From contig NZ_JBHUPY010000015.1 of the NCBI RefSeq assembly GCF_042688385.1, forward strand, positions 186,001-250,000: a stretch of 64,000 nucleotides of DNA, written 5' to 3'. This document shows positions 48,817 through 56,188 of the stretch, one piece after another (position 1 is the first letter of the stretch; each line of letters opens with the position of its first letter). The notes beneath the pieces are model-generated. The model had not been told where the DNA came from. It did no database searches and worked only from the letters and a program-made list of their open reading frames with translations. Origin of the DNA: Herpetosiphon sp042688385 (GTDB lineage: Bacteria > Chloroflexota > Chloroflexia > Chloroflexales > Herpetosiphonaceae). The position numbers and the translations under genes are program-made.

Positions 48817-51800
48817 ATGACCACACCTGACTTAACCAAAAAGCGTCTGCGTCGCGCTCAGCCACTGCAAGTACGCCGTCGGCAGAGTTCATCATGGTTA
48901 GATCGTTCAATTGCCTTTGGCTGGCTGAATAGCGAGTTAATTGGCTATCTTGTGTTGATTGCGCTGAGTGTGTTTATGCACCTGTGGCAATTGGGCAATA
49001 TGGCGATGCACCACGATGAATCAATTCATGCCAAATATAGCTGGCAGTTTTATATGGGCAAGGGCGGTTTTCAATGTGGCATCGACAATGCCGCCTCGGA
49101 TACCTACTGCTATAACCCAGTGTTTCACGGACCAACCCTGTATCTCAGCACCTATCTGAGCTACTTTTTGTTTGGCGCAAGTGATGCGACCGCGCGTTTG
49201 CCCATGGCCGTGGCTGGCATCGCCCTCGTTGCTTCGTGCTGGATGTTGCGGCCATTGATTGGCAAACGTGCAGCCTTGCTCAGCGCAGGCTTGATGGTGA
49301 TTTCGCCAACCTTGCTCTACTTTACGCGCTTTGCCCGCCACGATGCCTTGGCGATTTTGTTTACCTTCTGGCTGATGGTCGGATTGTTCCGCTTTTGGCA
49401 AGATGGACGTAGCCGTTGGCTGAATTTGGCAATGGCGAGCTTGGCATTGCTCTGGGCAACCCACGAGTTGGTCTTTATCATTGGCTTTATTATCATCAGC
49501 TTTTTGGTTCAGCGCCTGCTTTGGGAAGCGCTTGGCTCGAAAAAATTTGTGATTGCGTCAGGCATTCTGATGGCAATCACCGGGGTCTTGATGATCTTCC
49601 AACCCCATGTTTCGTTGCCAACCGCTGTCAATCAAACCGCCAATGAATTGAATTTTGGCGGCTTGGGCCTGATTGGCTTTTCAACGCTGCTGTTTGGTCA
49701 ATTAGTGAGCCTGCGCTGGAGCGAAGCGCCGTTGTTTCGCCAAGGCTTGCGCTACGTGAGCAAACGGGTCTTTTGGCAAGCCTTTGCTGCCTTTGCCGTA
49801 ACCTTTGTTGTGCTGTTTAGCACCTTCTTTACCTATCCACGCGGGATTGTCGATGGCCTGTTTGCCGGCATCAGCTATTGGTTTGGTACGCAGCAAACGT
49901 ATGCCCGCGGCGACCAACCATGGTTCTACTATTTCATGCAATTGGGCATTTACGAGTTGTTGCCCGTGAGCTTGACCTTGGTTGGTTTAGGTGGTTGGCT
50001 GGCAAAAATTGGCTGGCGTAAGGCCGTTACCAATTCCAGCATTTGGGATGAAGCTGGCGATGAACCCGCCAAGCCTGCCGCTGACGCAACTGTTGCTGAA
50101 GCCGCAGCTGAGCCAGCAGTTGTCACAATTGAGCCAATCAGTGATGGCGTACCAGTTGGCGAAAATCCAGTTGTGGTTGCTGGCCAAACCTCGTATATGG
50201 CCCAAGCTGAGGCCGAAATTCGCGAAACCACGTTTGAAGAAACTGTGCCTGCAATTTGGCTGGGCTTTTTGTTCTACTGGTTCTTGATGGCGCTGACCCT
50301 GTTTTCGTGGGCTGGCGAAAAGATGCCTTGGCTGACGATTCACATGACCTTGCCAGCAGTCTTGGCCGGCGCATGGGCACTCGATAAAATTGTTGAGCGC
50401 ACCAATTGGGCCGAAACCAAACGCAGCATTGCCTGGTTGGCAATTCCTTTGGGCAGCATCGGCTTTGCCCTAATTATTGCAATTATGGGGGCGATTGGCG
50501 CGGCGACCGGTGCCAGCCAACAAGTGATGAGCACCCGCGTTAGCGCTTTCTTGCTCGTGGTTTTGTTGCTGATTGTTGGCGTATTGCTGTGGATGTTGAT
50601 CCAACGAGCACGCTTACGAGTGATTGCCGCCTTCGCTACCTTGGGAATTTTGGCCTTGCTTGGGCTCTATAGCCTGCGCTCAAGCGTAGTCGCGGCCTAT
50701 ATTCAACCAGATGTGCCAGTTGAATTTTTGGTCTATACCCAAACTGCGCCGGATATGCCAGTGATTGTGCGCGAAGCTGAGCGCTTGGCAATTAGCCAAA
50801 CCCGCAACAGCCGCTCAATCGAAGATCCAACTGGCGGCCATACCATGAAAATCCTGATTAGTTCAGGCGATGAATCAAGCGCAAGCCGCGAAGGTGGCTT
50901 AAATCAGCCGCTCGATTGGTATTTCCGCGATTGGACGAATATTCAGTGGGTCAGCAAGGGCCAAATCGCTACCCTCGACCAAACCATGCTCGACGCACCA
51001 ATGGCGATTTTTTCCAAATCGAACTTGGCTACTGACACCACTCAACGTATGGAACAAGCAGGCTATGTGCAGCTCTACGATACCTACCATAACTGGTGGT
51101 TTCCTGAGAGCAGCAGCGATGGCCTATCGAGCTACAAAGATAAACTCTACGATCCTGCCTATGGTTGTGATCCAGCCATGAAAGGCCAGCAGGATGTCAA
51201 TGGGCGCTCGAAGTTTAATTGTACCCTCGGCGGCGCTTTTATTCTGACATGGCCGTTGCGGCCATCAAACTGGGTGACAATGCGTGAATATATGCTTTCG
51301 CGCGAGTTGCCCTCGACCGTTTCTTTGGGTGGTCGCGAGATTGTGGTCTTCGTCAAGCGCGATTTGGCCAACTTGCCAGTTGGCGAAGGTGGCGCTGTAG
51401 CCGGTACGGGCAGCACGCTCAAATTGGTTTCCGAAGGCCAATTGTTGGGCGACGAGCCAGCCGAGCCACGCGGCATTACGACTGGCCCAGATGGCTCGGT
51501 CTATATCGCCGATGCGCCCAATAATCGAATTTTGGTCTATCAAACCGATAGCCAAACCAAGATTATCAGCGGCACAAATACTGGCGCATTGCTCGAACCA
51601 TCAGGCGTAGCCGTCGATGAAGAAGGCTTTGTGTATGTTGCCGATACCTGGAATGCGCGAATTGCCAAATTTGATGCCCAAGGTAAATTCGTTACCAGCT
51701 GGGGCAGCGGCAGCGAAGAGCTACAACCTGGCTCAGGCAAGCGCCTCACGCGCACTGGCGGCACGGCTGAAGGCAATGCTGCCAATCCATTGGGCTTCTT

Positions 51801-52332
51801 TGGCCCGCGCAACTTGGTCGTCAGTGGTGGGCGGGTCTATATCGCCGACACTGGCAACAAACGGGTCGTCGTGACCGACACCGAGGGCAATTACCTGGGC
51901 CAAGTTGGCACTGCTGGCGCAGGCATCGGCCAATTCAACGAGCCAATTGGTTTGGGTACTGCCAACAACAGTTTGTATGTTGGCGATACTTGGAATGGCC
52001 GGATTCAGGTCTTCCCGCTTGATGCGAATGGCGTGCCCCAAGCAACGCCAAGCGTCCAATGGTCGGTTGCTGGCTGGCAAACCGATACCTATCTCGACCC
52101 ATTTATTGCGGTCGATACCCAAGGGCGGGTTGCGGCTGCGATTCCAAGCAAAAACCAAGTTGCCTTGTATGGGGCAACTGGCCAATTGTTGCTGGTTTGG
52201 GGTGGCCAAGGTAATGATGATGCCTCGACTGGCCAACCAAGCGGCATGGCATTTGCCCCTGACGGCAGTGTCTATGTTAGCGAAAAAGCCAATCGGCGGA
52301 TTCAGCGCTGGGTCTTGCCCAAAGTTCGCTAA
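48817..52332 (+). CDS. Agl23-type glycosyltransferase fused to NHL propeller
   Basis: The 1,171-residue protein has an N-terminal Agl23-like membrane domain, with the acidic loop MHHDESIHAKYSWQFYMGKGG and HGPTLYLSTYLSYFLFGASDATARL, and about 12 hydrophobic segments up to nearly residue 620. An Ala/Glu/Pro-rich loop sits near residue 420. The C-terminal 300 residues form NHL-type blades: PRGITTGPDGSVYIADAPNNR, PSGVAVDEEGFVYVADTWNAR, VYIADTGNKRVVV, FNEPIGLGTANNSLYVGDTWNG and PSGMAFAPDGSVYVSEKANRR. The propeller would face outside and may bind the glycan or protein substrate. It forms an operon with the preceding paralogue. A start at 48808 is possible, but ATG 48817 is preferred. Confidence 0.87.
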   Translation: MTTPDLTKKRLRRAQPLQVRRRQSSSWLDRSIAFGWLNSELIGYLVLIALSVFMHLWQLGNMAMHHDESIHAKYSWQFYMGKGGFQCGIDNAASDTYCYNPVFHGPTLYLSTYLSYFLFGASDATARLPMAVAGIALVASCWMLRPLIGKRAALLSAGLMVISPTLLYFTRFARHDALAILFTFWLMVGLFRFWQDGRSRWLNLAMASLALLWATHELVFIIGFIIISFLVQRLLWEALGSKKFVIASGILMAITGVLMIFQPHVSLPTAVNQTANELNFGGLGLIGFSTLLFGQLVSLRWSEAPLFRQGLRYVSKRVFWQAFAAFAVTFVVLFSTFFTYPRGIVDGLFAGISYWFGTQQTYARGDQPWFYYFMQLGIYELLPVSLTLVGLGGWLAKIGWRKAVTNSSIWDEAGDEPAKPAADATVAEAAAEPAVVTIEPISDGVPVGENPVVVAGQTSYMAQAEAEIRETTFEETVPAIWLGFLFYWFLMALTLFSWAGEKMPWLTIHMTLPAVLAGAWALDKIVERTNWAETKRSIAWLAIPLGSIGFALIIAIMGAIGAATGASQQVMSTRVSAFLLVVLLLIVGVLLWMLIQRARLRVIAAFATLGILALLGLYSLRSSVVAAYIQPDVPVEFLVYTQTAPDMPVIVREAERLAISQTRNSRSIEDPTGGHTMKILISSGDESSASREGGLNQPLDWYFRDWTNIQWVSKGQIATLDQTMLDAPMAIFSKSNLATDTTQRMEQAGYVQLYDTYHNWWFPESSSDGLSSYKDKLYDPAYGCDPAMKGQQDVNGRSKFNCTLGGAFILTWPLRPSNWVTMREYMLSRELPSTVSLGGREIVVFVKRDLANLPVGEGGAVAGTGSTLKLVSEGQLLGDEPAEPRGITTGPDGSVYIADAPNNRILVYQTDSQTKIISGTNTGALLEPSGVAVDEEGFVYVADTWNARIAKFDAQGKFVTSWGSGSEELQPGSGKRLTRTGGTAEGNAANPLGFFGPRNLVVSGGRVYIADTGNKRVVVTDTEGNYLGQVGTAGAGIGQFNEPIGLGTANNSLYVGDTWNGRIQVFPLDANGVPQATPSVQWSVAGWQTDTYLDPFIAVDTQGRVAAAIPSKNQVALYGATGQLLLVWGGQGNDDASTGQPSGMAFAPDGSVYVSEKANRRIQRWVLPKVR

Positions 52333-52348
52333 ATTAACCTGATTGCTC

Positions 52349-52380
52349 AAGCCCATGGTTTTGGCCATGGGCTTGTATGT
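52349..52380 (+). terminator. Hairpin terminator of the Agl23-type operon
   Basis: AAGCCCATGG (52349-52358) pairs with CCATGGGCTT (52365-52374), followed by GTATGTTT. The T run is weak. Confidence 0.7.
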
Positions 52381-52462
52381 TTAACCCATATAGCTATGCT
52401 ACAATGGCGCTCTAGCCTCGTTTTGTGGATCTACTACCGTTTTTCGTAGGTGAAGGTGTGTT

Positions 52463-52864
52463 ATGACTCAGCCGCAAACCACATATGACCCCGACAGCGA
52501 TAGCCTGTTGTTACGTTTGGCCTATGGTGATGAATGGTTGCAGTTTAATTTAAATGAATATGTGCAAGTAGAGACCGATCCCGAGTTGCAAATTTGCTAT
52601 GCATTGATGCTTAACGATTATTCTTTGCTGATTGCCCAAACCAAATATGGTCAGCGTTTTTTTCCCCTCGATGGCTTGCAAGGCCTGAAACAGGAGCAAC
52701 AGGAACGGCTGTTGGCGTTACTCTTGAGCCAAGGTCTGCAACCATTTTTGAGCGTTGCCGCTTACACACCATCGTTGGTCGATACCGTGCCCATGATCAG
52801 CATCCACGATTCAATTAGCTTCAATCAGGTTGAATGGCAATCGCGCTTCGAGCAATATCCTTAA
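52463..52864 (+). CDS. Small acidic protein of unknown function
   Basis: I do not recognise this 133-residue protein. It begins MTQPQTTYDPDSDSLLLRL, which recalls DUF2283-type proteins (YDxxxDxLYI), but it goes on to a longer, Leu/Gln-rich sequence. It has no signal peptide, membrane helix or cysteine pattern that suggests a metal site. ATG 52463 follows AGGTGTG; a TACAAT at 52400-52405 may be a promoter element without a clear -35 box. The next gene begins 39 bases after the stop and the two are likely transcribed together. Confidence 0.7.
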   Translation: MTQPQTTYDPDSDSLLLRLAYGDEWLQFNLNEYVQVETDPELQICYALMLNDYSLLIAQTKYGQRFFPLDGLQGLKQEQQERLLALLLSQGLQPFLSVAAYTPSLVDTVPMISIHDSISFNQVEWQSRFEQYP

Positions 52865-52903
52865 TCGATCAAATGGCATTAATTAGAATAGAGAGAATCT
52901 AGT

Positions 52904-53659
52904 ATGACGACTGATTTGTTTCAGGCTGCCCAACAGGCGTTAAATCAACAAAATTATCAGCTTGCCCAACACCATTTGATCACGCTAGTGCGTGCTAATC
53001 CCAGCCATGGCGAGGCATGGTGGCAGCTTGCCCAAACCTTTGATGACCCCCAGAAACGCCAAGATTGTTTGGATCGTGCGCTACGCCATGGCTATCAACC
53101 AGCAGCCCAAGCTATCGAGCCAGAATCGGTGCTCTTGCCGTGGGAGCAAGCTGATGCTTGGGATAGCCCACCAGCACCAAATTCTTCGGCAGCGGCAGTT
53201 GCTATGCCACCACTGGCGAGTGCTCAGACTCCCAATCCAAGTGCTTCAGGTGCATCAAATGCATTTCAATTGCCAGCAGCACCACCCTACCCACAGTTAA
53301 ATCCCGCTGATCTCAATCAGATCGTCAAGCTGTTAAAAAGCAATGCTGATCGTTCGCAGCAAATTCAAGCAGTTATGAGCATGTTTCATTGCTCGGCAGA
53401 GCATGCCGATCTGTTGATCCAAGGCGTTGCTTATCACTATCCGCAGCTGTTGCGCCCAGTCAAAATTGACATGAGCCGCTTTGCGCTTGAACTGGTTAGT
53501 GTGATTCTTGGGCTTGGCCTTGCCTTTATTGGTGGGTTTTTGCTCTTTAATCCTGATACCGTGCGGCGCAAATGGCCATTACGGCTTTTTTTCATTGGCC
53601 TATTTATCGCTGTCAGCGCTGGTTTGCGCATGATTATGCTTACTCGGAATCCTAGCTAA
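52904..53659 (+). CDS. TPR-like protein with C-terminal membrane anchor
   Basis: The 251-residue protein starts with a short TPR-like helical repeat (AAQQALNQQNYQLAQHHLITLVRANPSHGEAWWQLAQTF), continues with a Ser/Ala/Pro-rich linker (residues 85-130), then a helical region (LNQIVKLLKSNADRSQQIQAVM) and ends with two membrane segments around EVILGLGLAFIGGFLLF-like sequence and LFFIGLFIAVSAG. Such an arrangement suggests a membrane-tethered scaffold. Its function is unknown. The start is supported by AGAGAGAATCTAGT upstream. It probably shares a transcript with the small acidic protein gene. Confidence 0.75.
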   Translation: MTTDLFQAAQQALNQQNYQLAQHHLITLVRANPSHGEAWWQLAQTFDDPQKRQDCLDRALRHGYQPAAQAIEPESVLLPWEQADAWDSPPAPNSSAAAVAMPPLASAQTPNPSASGASNAFQLPAAPPYPQLNPADLNQIVKLLKSNADRSQQIQAVMSMFHCSAEHADLLIQGVAYHYPQLLRPVKIDMSRFALELVSVILGLGLAFIGGFLLFNPDTVRRKWPLRLFFIGLFIAVSAGLRMIMLTRNPS

Positions 53660-53666
53660 ACTATCG

Positions 53667-53682
53667 TGGCACAGCATTTGCT
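53667..53682 (+). promoter_or_regulatory. Sigma-54-type promoter of the CsbD gene
   Basis: TGGCAC, five bases, TTGCT with GG and GC ten bases apart; start near 53693. The surrounding 22 bases (53665-53686) equal those at 15099-15120 upstream of the GlsB/YeaQ-like gene. Confidence 0.75.
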
Positions 53683-53741
53683 TTTATACAACCATATGAA
53701 AGCCTGATAGTAGTTAGTTTATGATAACAAAGGAGTTAGCA

Positions 53742-54041
53742 ATGGGTAACTTAGGCGAACGGATTAAAGGTAAAGCTGAAGAAGTATATGGCGATGCCAA
53801 AGAACGTCTTGGCGATGCTTTAGATAACGAACAAATGCAAGCCGAAGGCCGCGCAACCGAACTCAAAGGCGAAGCTCGTCAAGAGGCCGCTAAAGCAGCC
53901 GAACGCCTCGGCGGTATGGCCGATGAAGCCAAAGGCAACCTCAAACAAGTTGCTGGCGATTTGCTCAACAACGAGCAAATGCAAGCAGAAGGTGTAGCCG
54001 AAGAGCTCAAAGGCGAAGCCCGCCGCAAAGCTAACCAATAG
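53742..54041 (+). CDS. CsbD-family stress protein, duplicated domain
   Basis: The 99-residue protein contains two CsbD-like units: GERIKGKAEEVYGDAKERLGD with LDNEQMQAEGRATELKGEAR, and then DEAKGNLKQVAGD with LNNEQMQAEGVAEELKGEAR. CsbD proteins are small, hydrophilic, alpha-helical and induced by general stress; their biochemical role is unknown. ATG 53742 follows AAAGGAG at a spacing of six bases; an upstream start at 53721 would not have this site. It is monocistronic, framed by a sigma-54-type promoter and a strong terminator. Predicted to be abundant under stress with the GlsB/YeaQ-like protein and Dps. Confidence 0.9.
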   Translation: MGNLGERIKGKAEEVYGDAKERLGDALDNEQMQAEGRATELKGEARQEAAKAAERLGGMADEAKGNLKQVAGDLLNNEQMQAEGVAEELKGEARRKANQ

Positions 54042-54074
54042 ACCTATTGCTTTCCCCCTCATAGCAATAGCTCA

Positions 54075-54111
54075 CCTAACACTGCCAATTCATGGCGGTG
54101 TTAGGCTTTTA
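54075..54111 (+). terminator. Rho-independent terminator after csbD
   Basis: CCTAACACTGCC (54075-54086) pairs with GGCGGTGTTAGG (54094-54105), followed by CTTTTAG. Confidence 0.88.
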
Positions 54112-54193
54112 GGGTGATTTTTCGCCTAGTACCTGCTGATTTTGCCCAACTTGTGGCTCTAACGCGCGTAGAGCTTTACAAATGGAGGCATGT

Positions 54194-55243
54194 ATGCAGC
54201 GTTTAATCATCCGTTTAATGGTGTTACTGATAGCAATCTCGCTACTCCCAACAGCTTCACAGGCAAGCCCAAGTGTGCCACCTACGCGCTTTATCGATCA
54301 GCCGTGGCTTAATCTTTATTATACAAATTTGGTATGGGAAACGAGCGGCCAATGTGCTGGCATGTTTCGGGTTCAAACCACCAATTTATGTACCCACGGC
54401 CCCGATCCTATTGAGCCACAGCAACCCCAAAGTTGGGATAATGAATTGAATTATCCTAACAATAAAATACATGTGTCAATGACTCAATCATCCCAACCTT
54501 GCCTTGATGATAGTACCAACTACTATCGAACCCAAGTCTTGTATGTTCGGGCGAGCGATACCCAAGACAATAGCTCAATTATCGCGCCAGTCTTGCGCAA
54601 GCAATTAGTCGGTGTGGATAGTATTTATAACCAAAGTGCGCAACTAACTGGCGGCCAACGCCATATTCGCTGGCAACTCGATCAGGCTTGCCAAATTGAT
54701 GTTCAGCATGTGGTTATTGCGCCGAGTGCTGATAACGATTTTGGCTCAACGATTGCCGCTGTGGCAGCCCAAGGGTTTAATCGCGCTGATCGCAAATATT
54801 TGATGTTTGTTGAGGCCCGTTATTACTGTGGAATTGCCACCGTGCAGCACGATACCCAAGCCAGTAGCGCGAATACCAATAATCATACAGTGGCGTATGC
54901 GCGAATTGATGCAGGCTGTTGGAATGCGCGGGTTGTTGCCCACGAACATATGCATATGATTGGTGGCGTTCAGCCAAATGCCCCGAATACAAGCAGCAGT
55001 TGGCATTGCACCGATGAATGGGACATTATGTGCTACTCCGATGCGCCATCGTACCCACAATTAGTTATTGCTTGCCCCGAGCATAGCATTCGCGATATTT
55101 TCGATTGTGGGCATGATGATTATTTTCATACCAATCCACCAGCCCAGAGCTACCTTGCCACCCATTGGAATAGCGCCAATAGCCTGTTTTTGAGCCAGCA
55201 AAGCCAGTTTTGGCAGGTTTATCTCCCAGTGGCAGCCCATTGA
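54194..55243 (+). CDS. Secreted metzincin-like metalloprotease
   Basis: The 349-residue protein has a signal peptide (MQRLIIRLMVLLIAISLLPTASQA) and a zinc-protease core: the HExxH motif is VVAHEHMHMIGG, a third histidine candidate occurs in SSWHCTDEWD, and DIMCYSD supplies a Met-turn-like methionine. Cysteine pairs (SGQCAGMF, TNLCTHG, CQID, YYCGIA, DAGCWN, HCTDEWDIMCYSD, IACPEHSI, FDCGHDD) suggest disulfides in an extracellular enzyme. It would degrade external protein or prey protein. ATG 54194 follows GGAGGCATGT; the ATG at 54182 is unlikely. It is transcribed alone. The peptidase family is not identified beyond the metzincin-like pattern. Confidence 0.85.
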   Translation: MQRLIIRLMVLLIAISLLPTASQASPSVPPTRFIDQPWLNLYYTNLVWETSGQCAGMFRVQTTNLCTHGPDPIEPQQPQSWDNELNYPNNKIHVSMTQSSQPCLDDSTNYYRTQVLYVRASDTQDNSSIIAPVLRKQLVGVDSIYNQSAQLTGGQRHIRWQLDQACQIDVQHVVIAPSADNDFGSTIAAVAAQGFNRADRKYLMFVEARYYCGIATVQHDTQASSANTNNHTVAYARIDAGCWNARVVAHEHMHMIGGVQPNAPNTSSSWHCTDEWDIMCYSDAPSYPQLVIACPEHSIRDIFDCGHDDYFHTNPPAQSYLATHWNSANSLFLSQQSQFWQVYLPVAAH

Positions 55244-55612
55244 TAGGCACGATTATATGTGCCAGTCCTTGTTTGATATAGGAGTAGTATCCAGCTGTGG
55301 ATTGTTTTGAAATACCGATGGAATATACCTTTCGGGCTATAGGCAGTTTACCGCTTAAGCCGTAACCTTAGGGCATCAATTTGCTTTCCCTATGCAGTCC
55401 CTATGCTGCCAAGGTGTTATAGCATTGAGCTTTGTAGCACCAGCCATGTGAACTTCAACAATTGAGATGAAAGCTGGATTGTTTCGGTTTAGGAGCGCGT
55501 GAAAACCTTTCCAAGATTTGACGAATTGTCTATCGATAGGCCATAGCGAAACGCTATTGATCACGTTTTACCTACGTTTTACCTAGCAGAATAGCCTTAG
55601 AAGGAGCCGTCC
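55244..55612. other. Gene-free stretch without recognisable content
   Basis: Nothing definite is seen in this 369-base interval. A direct repeat of ACGTTTTACCT occurs near 55563-55584, just before the next gene, and could be an operator or part of its promoter. No terminator, dispersed repeat or convincing ORF is present. Confidence 0.5.
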
Positions 55613-56131
55613 ATGTCAGCCAACCCAACCACCGAATGGCGTTTCAAAATTTTGGTCGCTGGCCTTGTCATTATTTTTATGTTTGCAGGTTTGAGCCAAG
55701 CCAGCGGTAAAAGTGGCCCTATCGAAGGTGGCTATCCTGCGCCAATAACTGCGCCAATTGTCTTTGTTACGCGCACGCCGAAGCCAACGCTCGTGCCAAT
55801 TACCCGTACACCGAAGCCAACGCCGCGCAGTCCATATCCAACGCCGATCGTCAGCCGAACGCCAGAAGCAACGCGCACCGCAACCCGCACGCCAGAAGCA
55901 ACGCGCACCGCAACCCGCACACCAGAAGCAACGCGCACCGCAACTCGCACGCCGGAAGCAACGCGTACCGCAACCCGAACGCCAGAAGCAACGCGCACCG
56001 CAACCCCAACGCGGATGCCCGCACCAACCCGCACACCAGAAGCAACGCGTACCGCAACTCGCACGCCGGAAGCAACCCGCACGCCGGAAGCAACCCGCAC
56101 GCCGGAAGCAACCCGCACGCCGACCCTTTAA
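55613..56131 (+). CDS. Anchored protein with TPEATRTATR minisatellite tail
   Basis: The 172-residue protein has an N-terminal membrane segment (WRFKILVAGLVIIFMFAGLSQA) and then a low-complexity tail with two TRTPKPT words followed by some nine copies of TPEATRTATR-like units, coded by a 30-base repeat (55857-56120). The tail is Pro/Thr/Arg-rich, so it may be disordered, extended from the membrane or glycosylated. The repeat is so regular that reverse and other frames are also open. Function is unknown. AAGGAG precedes ATG 55613. A long palindrome follows the gene. Confidence 0.75.
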   Translation: MSANPTTEWRFKILVAGLVIIFMFAGLSQASGKSGPIEGGYPAPITAPIVFVTRTPKPTLVPITRTPKPTPRSPYPTPIVSRTPEATRTATRTPEATRTATRTPEATRTATRTPEATRTATRTPEATRTATPTRMPAPTRTPEATRTATRTPEATRTPEATRTPEATRTPTL

Positions 56132-56144
56132 TCAGCTTAAATAC

Positions 56145-56185
56145 AAAGCGTGGGCGATCAAGCTTGATCGCCCACGCTTTTGATT
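56145..56185. terminator. Bidirectional terminator, 36-base perfect palindrome
   Basis: AAAGCGTGGGCGATCAAG (56145-56162) is followed at once by its exact inverse (56163-56180), then TGATT. With A and T runs at the ends it separates two convergent genes. Confidence 0.85.
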
Positions 56186-56188
56186 AAC

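Noticed and set aside
55732..56118. A 128-residue minus-strand ORF made of RVASGV repeats, and a plus-strand alternative frame
   Set aside because: Both are frames of the 30-base minisatellite; the frame chosen has a ribosome site, a membrane segment and continues past the repeat.
55857..56120. Regular repeats suggesting a CRISPR array
   Set aside because: The units are directly adjacent with no unique spacers, and are in frame with a protein; no cas genes are present.
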